From Bacillus sp. HMF5848 (GTDB taxonomy: Bacteria; Bacillota; Bacilli; Bacillales; HMF5848): 64,000 nt of DNA. The stretch spans positions 3,957,501 to 4,021,500 of the forward strand of contig NZ_RWIV01000001.1 in NCBI RefSeq assembly GCF_003944835.1, read 5' to 3'. Made by a program: the position numbers and the translations under genes. Shown in pieces: positions 42,256-51,600 of the stretch (position 1 is the stretch's first letter; each line of letters opens with the position of its first letter). Under the pieces are notes generated by a model. That model was not told the origin of the DNA. It ran no database searches and worked only from the letters and a program-made list of their open reading frames with translations.

Positions 42256-43668
42256 TCACTCCTTTTGTTGCAGTACTTCTTGAAGGTTAATGCCCTTTTG
42301 CTGTAACGTTTTTAAGGCACCTGAAAAAACAGAAAGCTCTCTACCTAGCTTTTCAATTTGCTTCTTGTTCACTTCTGCTTCAAAGGCTAATTCAACAATT
42401 TTATCTGCGAAGAAATTTACGTCTTCAGCTAAATTATTAATCGTTTTTTGATTCATCTTGATAATCTCTTGAATGAAAAATTCCCTTTTTTGCGTTTTAG
42501 ATCGTTCTGAACCATTTGTTAACCATTGTATCCCTTTATACACACCTACACCTGCAATAACAACAACACCAATACCCGTCACCATAGAGGAAAGGCCTAG
42601 AACACCACCTAATCCTAATGCTGCTAAACCAGATGTTAACCCAGCCGCACTTAAACCAACTACACTTCCACTCATATAGATAGCAGCCACTGGCACTCCT
42701 ACCGCACCCGCTTTTGCCGCTAAATCTTTAGCATTTTTAACAATTTGGTCATCTTTTACTTCCCCACGCATAATCTTTTCATCATTCTTAATTCCTTGTT
42801 CAATAACCTCAACCTGATCCTTATCCATACCATAGCGTTCTACAATGTTTTCAATAAACTGAACGGACATTGCATCCACATCACCGTTCTTCACTCTATG
42901 AACACGAATTACATCTTTTACTAACGAAATTTTAGTCGCTTGTTCTGATCCCTTAGGAATTTTCACCATCATATCGTTAAGTAGAGTTATAACTTCCCTA
43001 CTAGGGTTTGCGATATACGAACGAACATCATGCCTTAATTGACTATCAAAATTTAGTTGAGTCATTAATGTCTGGATCTCTGATAAGCTATTTCCATCAA
43101 ATTCCTGGTTTTCTTCTAAAACAAATTCAATAATAACTTTTATATAATTAAGTTTTACATCAACAGGCATATCTTCAAGAATGATAATCTTATCTGTTTC
43201 ATCTATGAGTCCCTTATCTTTATTTTCAATAACCTTCTTAAAAAAAGAAAAGTACTCGTCACCATCCATATATGTACTATTAACAGAAAAAACTAACTCC
43301 TCTCCATTCAAATGCAGACGTAGCGTTTGTTTGATCTTCCCTTTACTTGTCGTTTCTTCATCTAACTTCACACTTGTTATTTCGTTAAAGTTAATCTCAA
43401 CTGCGTCTTCCATGAACTCTTTATAATAAAAACCCGCTTTCGTAATTAAAAAGCCCTCTTTTCCGCTTCCGAATGTAGTACTATCGTATAAGGCAAGTAC
43501 ATTCGTCTCACTTACGCCATTGCCATAATTCTTGATAGCATTATCCAGTTTCTTCTTAGGAATGTTCTCCTGTACATATACCTTTCCTATCTCACCTAAA
43601 AGCCTTGGAGCGTACTCAAGTATTACATCTTCAAAAACATTATCTACAGCTTGTTCTATCATAGTCAC
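42256..43668 (-). CDS. PH-like / TerB-like protein with glycine-rich hydrophobic hairpin
   Basis: A 470-residue protein. The N-terminal part (about 60-150) looks like a bacterial PH domain (GFLITKAGFYYKEFMEDAVE). A helical middle (about 165-310) recalls TerB-type modules. Then comes a glycine/alanine-rich hydrophobic block (about 318-385, SGSVVGLSAAGLTSGLAALG and on) like membrane-inserting glycine zippers, and a coiled-coil C terminus. It could be a membrane-permeabilising or membrane-docking effector. ATG with GAGAGGATTGAG upstream, close by. Family naming is tentative. Confidence 0.6.
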   Translation of the reverse strand: MTMIEQAVDNVFEDVILEYAPRLLGEIGKVYVQENIPKKKLDNAIKNYGNGVSETNVLALYDSTTFGSGKEGFLITKAGFYYKEFMEDAVEINFNEITSVKLDEETTSKGKIKQTLRLHLNGEELVFSVNSTYMDGDEYFSFFKKVIENKDKGLIDETDKIIILEDMPVDVKLNYIKVIIEFVLEENQEFDGNSLSEIQTLMTQLNFDSQLRHDVRSYIANPSREVITLLNDMMVKIPKGSEQATKISLVKDVIRVHRVKNGDVDAMSVQFIENIVERYGMDKDQVEVIEQGIKNDEKIMRGEVKDDQIVKNAKDLAAKAGAVGVPVAAIYMSGSVVGLSAAGLTSGLAALGLGGVLGLSSMVTGIGVVVIAGVGVYKGIQWLTNGSERSKTQKREFFIQEIIKMNQKTINNLAEDVNFFADKIVELAFEAEVNKKQIEKLGRELSVFSGALKTLQQKGINLQEVLQQKE

Positions 43669-43694
43669 TCAATCCTCTCAATTTTGGATGCATG

Positions 43695-43795
43695 GGGACG
43701 GTTCTCGTGCTTCCTTTCCCAACGGAGAAGTCGGCAGAGTGAGAACCGTCCCTTGTCTGCCGTCTTGGCTGCACGAGAACCGTCCCCACTCTGCC
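43695..43795. repeat. 101-bp perfect direct repeat, copy 2
   Basis: Identical to 40698-40798. Its last base is the G (complement) of the TAG stop codon of the small gene that follows on the minus strand. Confidence 0.95.
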
Positions 43796-44184
43796 TATTT
43801 TAGGTTGTTGAACGGGTTGCCGTCTGGGTTTGATCGTAGATAGCCGCCACCTTGTTCGGCTATTCGGTTAATAGTGGTATCGCCATCACCATCGCGGTAG
43901 TATGGGGCAACATACGTGCCATCTTTGCGGAAATAACCATCAACATGATGTGGTTTCACAAAGTGAGTGTTATCGACGTTCATAATAAGCGGTTTGAAAT
44001 GGAATTTATGACAAAACTTCAATGGATCGGCATAATGAAAAATATCATGACTGTAATCAGGTGCTGATGAAAAAGTATTGCCTTGCACATCCTTATATAA
44101 GTCTAAATGATTATCCACTCGGTAATCCTGGTCAAAGGTATTAGAGACGTCAGGAAGTTCTAGCATATTCGTAAAATCGTTCAT
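43795..44184 (-). CDS. Small protein with C-terminal HxVxxYxRxDGT motif
   Basis: A 129-residue protein. Its last 55 residues carry VKPHHVDGYFRKDGTYVAPY and end in GYLRSNPDGNPFNNLK, a pattern seen at the ends of small proteins in many bacteria and often placed beside conflict or surface genes; its function is unknown. The N-terminal part is polar with several His and Asp. The ATG at 44184 has GGAG eight bases upstream and is preferred to the ATG at 44208. It lies between dynamin-like and PH-like genes. Confidence 0.65.
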   Translation of the reverse strand: MNDFTNMLELPDVSNTFDQDYRVDNHLDLYKDVQGNTFSSAPDYSHDIFHYADPLKFCHKFHFKPLIMNVDNTHFVKPHHVDGYFRKDGTYVAPYYRDGDGDTTINRIAEQGGGYLRSNPDGNPFNNLK

Positions 44185-44275
44185 ATGATCCTCTCCTTTA
44201 ATATGCATTTATCTAAAGTGGCGGAACTGTACCACCACCCATGATAATCTCTTCAAAACCTACTACAAAACCGTA

Positions 44276-46096
44276 CTACTCAGAAACAGTTAACTCCTCA
44301 AATCTCTCACTACCCACAGCCTCTTCACGATCCACCAGCTCCAAACAGATTTCCCTTAAGTCCGTCAGCAACTGCTGATGCGCCGCAATATCAGCTGCTT
44401 CCTTCTCTTTATTACGTATTTCATTTTGCAAGAGCTGTTCGTAAGATTGGATAATTCTATCGAACTCCATAAGGCTATTTTCACGAATGCTTTCTATGTT
44501 CTTACGAATATACCGGTTGAGATACGATTGAAAATCATCTATTAATACATCCACTTGTTCACGCACGGCAGCCATAAGCTCTGGCTTTATCGTTTCCATC
44601 TGTTTTTCTGCTATTTTTTGTGATAAAAAAGGAAGTCCGGCCATACCCACGAGCGGAAGAAAGAAACCAGCCCCCATCAACAACGCAATCGAGCTTGCTC
44701 CCCCCATTAGAAGCCCGGCCTTTACATGCGCATTGCCGCTGCTAGCTTGTATCATCGGTGCATCTACATCAAAGCGCAACCCACCTTCATGCTGTGCATG
44801 AAGCTTTACATTTTCCGAAAAAGCATCCGCTAACCCCTTTTCAACACTTCTTGAAAGCTTATGGAATAGGCTGTTAATAGAGTCTTCGTATTGATCAATC
44901 CATTGCATAAACTGTGAGCGTATCGCGATGGGAAGCTGCGTTTCAACAAGCGCCTTTATATCTGGTCCATGATACAAGGCAATACGATTTTCAACGTCCG
45001 TATTTAATCGATCGCCAAAGTGGCGGACGGATTTTCTTACCATATAAGAAACTTCCTCTTCACGCTCATGCAAATAACTGACCAATTCGTCTTCCCAGCT
45101 TTTTTGGTTTTGAAACCAAGCCACGACCGCCTGCAATTGTTGCTGAAGCTCCTCTAACGAATTGTCACTCAACGTTTCCGCCGTATCTATTTCTTGCAAA
45201 ATACTTTCCGCAATGCTTGCAAGCCTTATTTTAAACCGATCTATCTTCTCTTCGTTCCGCGTACTACTATGTATTCGTTGCAATATCTCTTCTTCAATCT
45301 CTTGAATACCTGATAACTCTAGAAGCTCTTCATCTTCTGTTAGTCTTGCCTCTAACGCTTCTTTCGCTGACAACGGTAGAAGTGTTACCTCATTTCGATT
45401 CGTAACAGCTTTTAAGCGATTTTCGACGAAATCACATATATCGTCTATCTCATCGTCATCGAGCCTGTCCAAGAAGTTACCAATGAAAATAGTCTTATCA
45501 AGGTAATTTTCAAGTAAATGCTGTTCAATAAATTGCTGCTCTGTCTTTTTAATGGCATCCGTTATAGATGTTAAAAATAAGACGACATCCGCGCGGGGAA
45601 TGTATTGGTGGGTAATTGACGCTCTGTGTTGATTCAGATCGTTCACACCTGGTGTATCTACTAAGACAACCCTATTCTGCAAAAGCGGATGGTTCATCAA
45701 GACTTTTATATATTGGATAGCATTGGGATCAAAGTCTGCCTCTGCTGTATATTTCTCCAGTGCCTCTCTACTTAGCTCTTGTTTTTCAACAGTGCCATCT
45801 GTTTGAATTACTTGCATTTCTTCCGTTTCTTTATAAAAAACAGCATTGATGGTAGCGGTAGTAGGGGTGACATTCCTCGGCATGATGTCCCGGCCTAATA
45901 GTGCATTCACAAACGTTGACTTCCCGTGCTTAAACTCACCAACAACTACAACAGTATAGTAATCTTGTAAAATATCATCCCTAAGCTGCTGCAATGGTTG
46001 ACACATCGCACTTTTCGGTAAAGCACTTTCTTGTAACTGCAACAAATTCTCTATTGCTGCAAGTAACTCTTTCTTGTTATCTGCATATTCGTTCAT
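44276..46096 (-). CDS. Dynamin-like GTPase 3
   Basis: A 606-residue bacterial dynamin-like protein. G1 is GEFKHGKSTFVNALLG (about 57-72), the switch-I threonine lies in TPTTATINAV, G3 is DTPGVNDLNQHRAS and G4 is IGNFLDRLDDD. A coiled-coil stalk surrounds a hydrophobic paddle (about 460-500, GLLMGGASSIALLMGAGFFL) that should insert into a bilayer. Bacterial dynamins fuse, tubulate or protect membranes; some act against phage or membrane-attacking antibiotics. It is the third GTPase in a same-strand run. Confidence 0.88.
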   Translation of the reverse strand: MNEYADNKKELLAAIENLLQLQESALPKSAMCQPLQQLRDDILQDYYTVVVVGEFKHGKSTFVNALLGRDIMPRNVTPTTATINAVFYKETEEMQVIQTDGTVEKQELSREALEKYTAEADFDPNAIQYIKVLMNHPLLQNRVVLVDTPGVNDLNQHRASITHQYIPRADVVLFLTSITDAIKKTEQQFIEQHLLENYLDKTIFIGNFLDRLDDDEIDDICDFVENRLKAVTNRNEVTLLPLSAKEALEARLTEDEELLELSGIQEIEEEILQRIHSSTRNEEKIDRFKIRLASIAESILQEIDTAETLSDNSLEELQQQLQAVVAWFQNQKSWEDELVSYLHEREEEVSYMVRKSVRHFGDRLNTDVENRIALYHGPDIKALVETQLPIAIRSQFMQWIDQYEDSINSLFHKLSRSVEKGLADAFSENVKLHAQHEGGLRFDVDAPMIQASSGNAHVKAGLLMGGASSIALLMGAGFFLPLVGMAGLPFLSQKIAEKQMETIKPELMAAVREQVDVLIDDFQSYLNRYIRKNIESIRENSLMEFDRIIQSYEQLLQNEIRNKEKEAADIAAHQQLLTDLREICLELVDREEAVGSERFEELTVSE

Positions 46097-46208
46097 CCTA
46101 ATCCAACCTTTACTGTTTGGAATTCATCGTTCATTTACTTCTGTGATTAACGGAGTGCACATGTTGTCCTAGCCTTGACGGTCACTCGTCCTAGCCTTCC
46201 CTGTTGGA

Positions 46209-46432
46209 GACACTGTCAGTGATTCGCTCACTGTACACATCGCCTAACACTCATCTCGCGGCCATCCGCTCCGACTGGTGACACTGTCAGCAATTTGCTT
46301 GCTGCACTCTTCACATCGTCTCACACCGATCTCGCGGCCAACCCACTCCGACTGGTGACACTGCCAGTAATTCTGCTTGCTGCACACTTCACACGCCTCG
46401 CACTAACCTTGCGGCCAACCCACTCCGACTAG
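46209..46432. repeat. 77-bp tandem repeat between dynamin genes
   Basis: CTCCGACT(G/A)G blocks start at 46269, 46346 and 46423, exactly 77 bp apart. Within each unit are GACACTG(T/C)CAG and CTCGCGGCC. A shorter diverged unit begins near 46209. It is GC-richer than its surroundings and non-coding. It fills the 46097-46490 spacer. Confidence 0.85.
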
Positions 46433-46490
46433 AGCGACTTCAGTACTTTTCTTGAAGCAGCACAAGTTCATATGGTGACTCGCTTCACTT

Positions 46491-48419
46491 TCATCTTACT
46501 CCCAACTTCTCCGTTTGAAGCTCACCGTTCAGCTGCTCGAGTTCACGTTCAATTCCACCAAGTACTTTTTCACGGCGATTGAGGATTTCTAGTTCTTTTT
46601 CGATATCAACGCCTTCAAGCTGGGCGTGTTCCTTTAACACCTGTAATTGGCGTTCCATTTGTTGCACATTGTCCTGGATTACCTTTTGATATTGCTTCGT
46701 GACGTCTTTTACAATGGCAGCATACTCACTTTTAAAAGTAGACACTTTTTGCTTACGAGTGGACTCGAATTGTTGAATTAGTTCTTTCTTGAAGTTAGCT
46801 TTTTCGTCAACACCTGTAAACCAGTTCCAGCCTGCCTTTAGCAGTGAGAAGGCACCGCCGATTACCAATGTAGCTACAGCCCCTGCACCGATGGCGACCT
46901 TGCCGAAAAAGCTGTTGCTTCGTATCCACGCATGGTCAAGCTCGTTAAGAATGTCATCAAACAAGCTGTAATCGTCCGCCGTATTGAATTGAAGCGATGT
47001 TTCGTCATTCCCTAAATAAATAACATCGCTAATGTCTCCTTCAAGCTTGAGCCACTCCGCGTTCATTTGCTTACTTTGTCTTTCGATTACACATTTGATC
47101 GTCTCTGACACTTTTTTCGTTTTCGTTTCATGTAAATTCCGCTCAAGGGGAGCAATTGCGTCCTCTACTTCTCGTGCAATTTGATTCGTGCTTAAATGAC
47201 GATTATCTTCAAAGGTGGCTAGTCCATGTCGCGATATGCTTCGCTGTTCAGCATCATACCAGCTAGCTAATTCGTCTCCTTCTCGTTTAAGATGGGAGGT
47301 AATGCTTCGAACGGTTTCATCACCAATTTGTTTAACAGCATCTAACTTTGGTCGAAACGATGCTATTTTTTCTTGTAAGCCTTCTTGTCTATTGAGCAAT
47401 GCTTGTTTTTCAAATTGAATCGATTTTTCTTGTACGATTTTAATAGTTTTTTTCGCTAGCTGAATAGGCTTTTGCAGCTTCACAGCCCCTCTATCATATT
47501 GTAAAAAGTCAGCTAAACTGCTCTCGAGCTCAAGAAAACCGGTATCTTTAATATCCCACACAGGCACTGGACGTCCACGTCTTCCGACTAACTCTTCGCC
47601 TGCTTCCTTTCGTCTTGCCTGTAGGGCTTGCTTTGCTGATACTAGAAAAATCTTAGGTTCGTGTAAAATATCCTTTAAATGCTCATATGCATAATTGATG
47701 ACCTTCTGTGCCGCTTCCTCTCCGTCTAACTCATCTTTAAAGTTAATAACTATGAATATCTTTTGAATATCATTCGCTAGTAATCTGTCTCTTAAAAAAC
47801 TAAGCTCTGATTTTGATAGTATTTTTAAAGCGGACAGCAATAAAATGGCAGCATCAGATTTCGGTATGATACTATTGGTTACTTGCTCGCGTGCTGGGTC
47901 TAGGTCATTCGTGCCGGGCGTATCTATAATTTGAACACCACTTTCACAAAACGATAGTGGGTGACCAATTTCTGCAAAGCGAATCGATTTTAAAAGAGCA
48001 ACCTGCTGTTCATACACCTTTTCGGATTGCGGGTCTCCAGGGAACGGATCCGGCGGTGCTACGATTTTTTTGAACGTTTCTTCACTTATTGTTCTTGCTG
48101 GTGTTGCTTCATTTTTATAATGAAGCTTCACATATGCGTCCTCACTATAGTTGACCACATTTAGCAGTGCCGTTGTAGGCTTGGCAGCTGACGGAAGTAT
48201 TTTTTGTCCTAATAAGGCATTGATAAAAGTAGATTTCCCTCTATTAAACTCGCCCACTACGACAATTTGAAATAAATCGTTTAATACTTGTTCGCGAATG
48301 TCCTTTACCTTTTCTTGTTCAGTTGAAAAGTTAATTTCTTTTAAAATAATTTGCAGCTGATCAAGCTGTTGTATAACTTGCGCTCGTTTCTGCTTATATA
48401 TTTGAAGGCCAAAGCTCAT
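46491..48419 (-). CDS. Dynamin-like GTPase 2
   Basis: A 642-residue dynamin-like protein. G1 is GEFNRGKSTFINALLG (about 56-71), switch I is in KPTTALLNVV, G3 is DTPGTNDLDPAREQ, and G4 lies in IVINFKDELDGEE. A hydrophobic paddle (VAIGAGAVATLVIGGAFSLL, about 510-530) sits between long coiled coils, as in BDLP-type proteins. Tandem dynamins of this kind often work as hetero-oligomers. It lies between dynamin 1 and dynamin 3, all on the minus strand. Confidence 0.88.
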   Translation of the reverse strand: MSFGLQIYKQKRAQVIQQLDQLQIILKEINFSTEQEKVKDIREQVLNDLFQIVVVGEFNRGKSTFINALLGQKILPSAAKPTTALLNVVNYSEDAYVKLHYKNEATPARTISEETFKKIVAPPDPFPGDPQSEKVYEQQVALLKSIRFAEIGHPLSFCESGVQIIDTPGTNDLDPAREQVTNSIIPKSDAAILLLSALKILSKSELSFLRDRLLANDIQKIFIVINFKDELDGEEAAQKVINYAYEHLKDILHEPKIFLVSAKQALQARRKEAGEELVGRRGRPVPVWDIKDTGFLELESSLADFLQYDRGAVKLQKPIQLAKKTIKIVQEKSIQFEKQALLNRQEGLQEKIASFRPKLDAVKQIGDETVRSITSHLKREGDELASWYDAEQRSISRHGLATFEDNRHLSTNQIAREVEDAIAPLERNLHETKTKKVSETIKCVIERQSKQMNAEWLKLEGDISDVIYLGNDETSLQFNTADDYSLFDDILNELDHAWIRSNSFFGKVAIGAGAVATLVIGGAFSLLKAGWNWFTGVDEKANFKKELIQQFESTRKQKVSTFKSEYAAIVKDVTKQYQKVIQDNVQQMERQLQVLKEHAQLEGVDIEKELEILNRREKVLGGIERELEQLNGELQTEKLGVR

Positions 48420-48450
48420 CGGTTCACCTCTTCTAGTTAGCTAGTTGCGT

Positions 48451-48570
48451 ACTCTTTAGATAAGCTAGTTATATACTCCTCTGTTTAGCTGCCATATACT
48501 CTTTAGTGTAGCTAGTTATCTACTCCTCTGTTTAGCTAGCCAAATACTCTTTAGTGTAACTAGTTATTTG
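48451..48570. repeat. 47-bp tandem repeat
   Basis: ACTCTTTAG recurs at 48451, 48498 and 48546, and ACTCCTCTGTTTAGCT at 48475 and 48522, giving a 47-48-bp period. The repeat is built from shorter TTAGCTAGTTAT words. It is non-coding and lies between two dynamin genes. Confidence 0.8.
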
Positions 48571-48644
48571 CTTTTCTTTTGTCAGTTATTAAGTCTTTCA
48601 AAAATAAGGGCGATGCCAGCCATATCTTAGCTGGCTGTCCATAT

Positions 48645-51600
48645 TTAAAACTCAACTTCTTCTAAAATAGTAAGATTGTCAACAGATTCGATAAACATTT
48701 CACCCGATTCCGTGACTTCTACGACATAGGATACTTCTATTTTTTTACGGTCACCGGAGCCATCCTGATAGTAATACTCGTCCTCAACATAGGCTGATAC
48801 GAGGATATGATTGTGATCTAGCTCGCTGTATGTGTCGACAAAGAATTCAATATTGTTCATCTGCATGTTTTTCTCTTGCGCATATGTTAAATACGCTTCG
48901 GCATTAGCATATTCAGGCCCAGTCGGATCATAGTAGGCCGCCACGTTGGCAAATCCGTACTCATTAAAGGCGACAACCGATGCTTTATAGAAGCCTTCCA
49001 TGAATGTCACGACATCTGAAACCGAAATTTGCGAAGCAGTGTTGATTGGTGCTTCATCGACGTTTTGTACGGTTTCTTCTTTCTGCGTGTCTAGTATTAC
49101 AATCTCTCGAATTTCCAGATACGAATAGTCTGGGGTGTTAACTACATTTAGCCGGTACTGCTTTTCTTTTTCATAAAAAGTCTCTTGATTTTGGTCATCT
49201 GTAAATGTAAATGTTTCGGTTGTAGACACGAGATATTCTAGGTCTGTGACTTTTTCAATCGCGGTTACGGCAATTTTTTCAAAGTTGAATTTAAAGCCTT
49301 TGCCACTTACAGTCTCGATATAGTCTTCTATTTCGTGATACGCGACACTATCATACTTTAAAAATGGTCTTACTTCTTCAAAGCCATAATAATTTAGCGC
49401 ATCCATATAGGATGTACGGAATCTTTCTATAAATGAAACTATTTCTTCGTTCGTGACATAGGATTGCTCGAACAATGGTTCTACGGTGACGTCCGTGATA
49501 GCAAGTCGACTGTCCGGTACCCAATCTAGTACATATTGCACGTTGTATTCACGAAGGTCACCTTCGAATCGATGCGTTTCACGCGTTCGGGCAACGACTT
49601 GTCTATTTTCGTCATAGCCGATAGACAACAGGCTATATGAATCTAGCATATCTTCAGAAATCATGTCTTTATGCTCGATCCAGCTGTAGTCTGTAAAATA
49701 ATAATAGAAATCCATGCTTCGCCCGTATCGCAGCATTTCATTGTACATTTCGTGTAAAAAGTCCTGAATGCCATACTCACCAAAGTATTCGTATACATCA
49801 ACGGCTTCTGTGTAGTCTGGGTCTTCGTATGTGTTGTAGCTTTCGTCCGAGTAGCTTTCGTCATAGCTCTCATCGTAATAGCTTTCGTCGTATTCTTCGT
49901 AGCCTGAGCTTTCGACTACACCATCTTCATACGGATATTCCTCATAATCGGAGGCGACTTCGTCATATATATCATCGCGGCTGTTCGCATACGCGACAAT
50001 AAACGTACTGATGGCTGCTAAGCTTAACACTGTTACCAGTCGTTTTTTTCGCTTGTCACTTATGTCATGAATCTCTTGTTCCACTTTGTAGCGCAACAAA
50101 TCAGGTGTAGAAAGAGGATTTCTTAACACCTTGCTAGGTCCTAAGCTAACAAGAATCTCGTCATATGTGAGATGTTTTATGTGCGGCTGTTTCTTTGCTG
50201 TTTTTACGGCTTTTGCCCACTCAGTAAATGGAAACTGTACATATAGTAAGCTAATTGCTTCAAACAACGCGGCACATTCTTGATATGCTTCTAGCCCAGT
50301 AATTTTTTCACCGTGCTGCTGAAGCGGTGGAATAACAGTGTCGATATAGCTGTCTAGCCATTGAAAATACTCCGCCATCGCTTGACTTGTAGATAGAGGA
50401 ATCTCCTGCCACAACTCTTTAAATCCAGTTAAATATGTGTTATATTGCTCAACCTGAGCATTAGCGTGTGTTTTTATGGCATCGATATCGTTATTGATAA
50501 AAGTATTAAGATCAGCAGAAAGCTTCGCAAACATATTTTTTACTTTTTTAGCTTTTTTGGTGAGTGCCGTGTTTCTTCTATATAAACCCTCCGCATTGTG
50601 ATTATAATTTGATTGCATCTGAGCAAATGTCGTAAGCTTCTTTTTCTTAAAATATTTCCTTGCTTGTAGGTCTATCCATTGTTGCTGTAATTCTTCCTTT
50701 TCGTTGTAAAGCGTTTGTATGTCTCTTGCTAATGTGGTTTCTTTATCCTGAAGGTCATGGACGAGCTCCTCACCTGTTTGCTGCCAATATTGAATAGGCG
50801 CCGGTTGAGCGTATGCACTCCCTGCCGCTTGTTCTACTTTTCCGAGCATTGCTTCTGTATTTGCAAGAGCCTCTTTTAAAAATGAAGGTTTAGGCTTTAC
50901 ACTCGTTTGCCAATACTCTAGTTTATTATTAAAGCTTTCATTCGCCACGTGATATTGTTCTTGTTTTTCAAGAAAAGCAGGGTAATCTGTAAAAAGAAAG
51001 GTCTCCATCTGAGGAAGCCGCTGACTTAATAAGAATGTTGCCTTCTCTTCAAGTAGGTTGTCATATAGATTTTTAAGAGGATGATAGAGGCGACGATAAA
51101 CACGTTCCACCTTTTTATCCGAAAGCTTCTCTAGCTTTTTAAAAAGTGTATCTATCTCTTGCCAATTGCTCCACTCATACAATTGAGGATCGTTTTCAAG
51201 CTTTGATTGTAACGCTTCGCGTGCTGATACACCTAGCATCTTGTTTACAAGAGGATACAGGCGACGATAGTTATACTCTAGAAATTCATCCAACGAGTCC
51301 TCTTCTTCGTCCATCATATCTATGCCGTTAACGATTGCAATCGGTTCAATATTATTTTCTTTCAGTTTCTTTAACCACTCGACTTCCGTTGTGGTTCCGA
51401 CATTTCGATAATTAAACAACCAAATCGCTACATCTGCACGCTGCAAAAAGCTTTCTGTTGCTTCCGTATGATGATCGTGCTGCGAATTCAAGCCTGGTGT
51501 ATCAACAATTGTAAATTTTTTGAGAAGCTCATTAGGAATCTGCAATTCTATGTATGATAGTTGCTTACGAACAAAGGCAAATCGGCCTTCCCGCTCAGCT

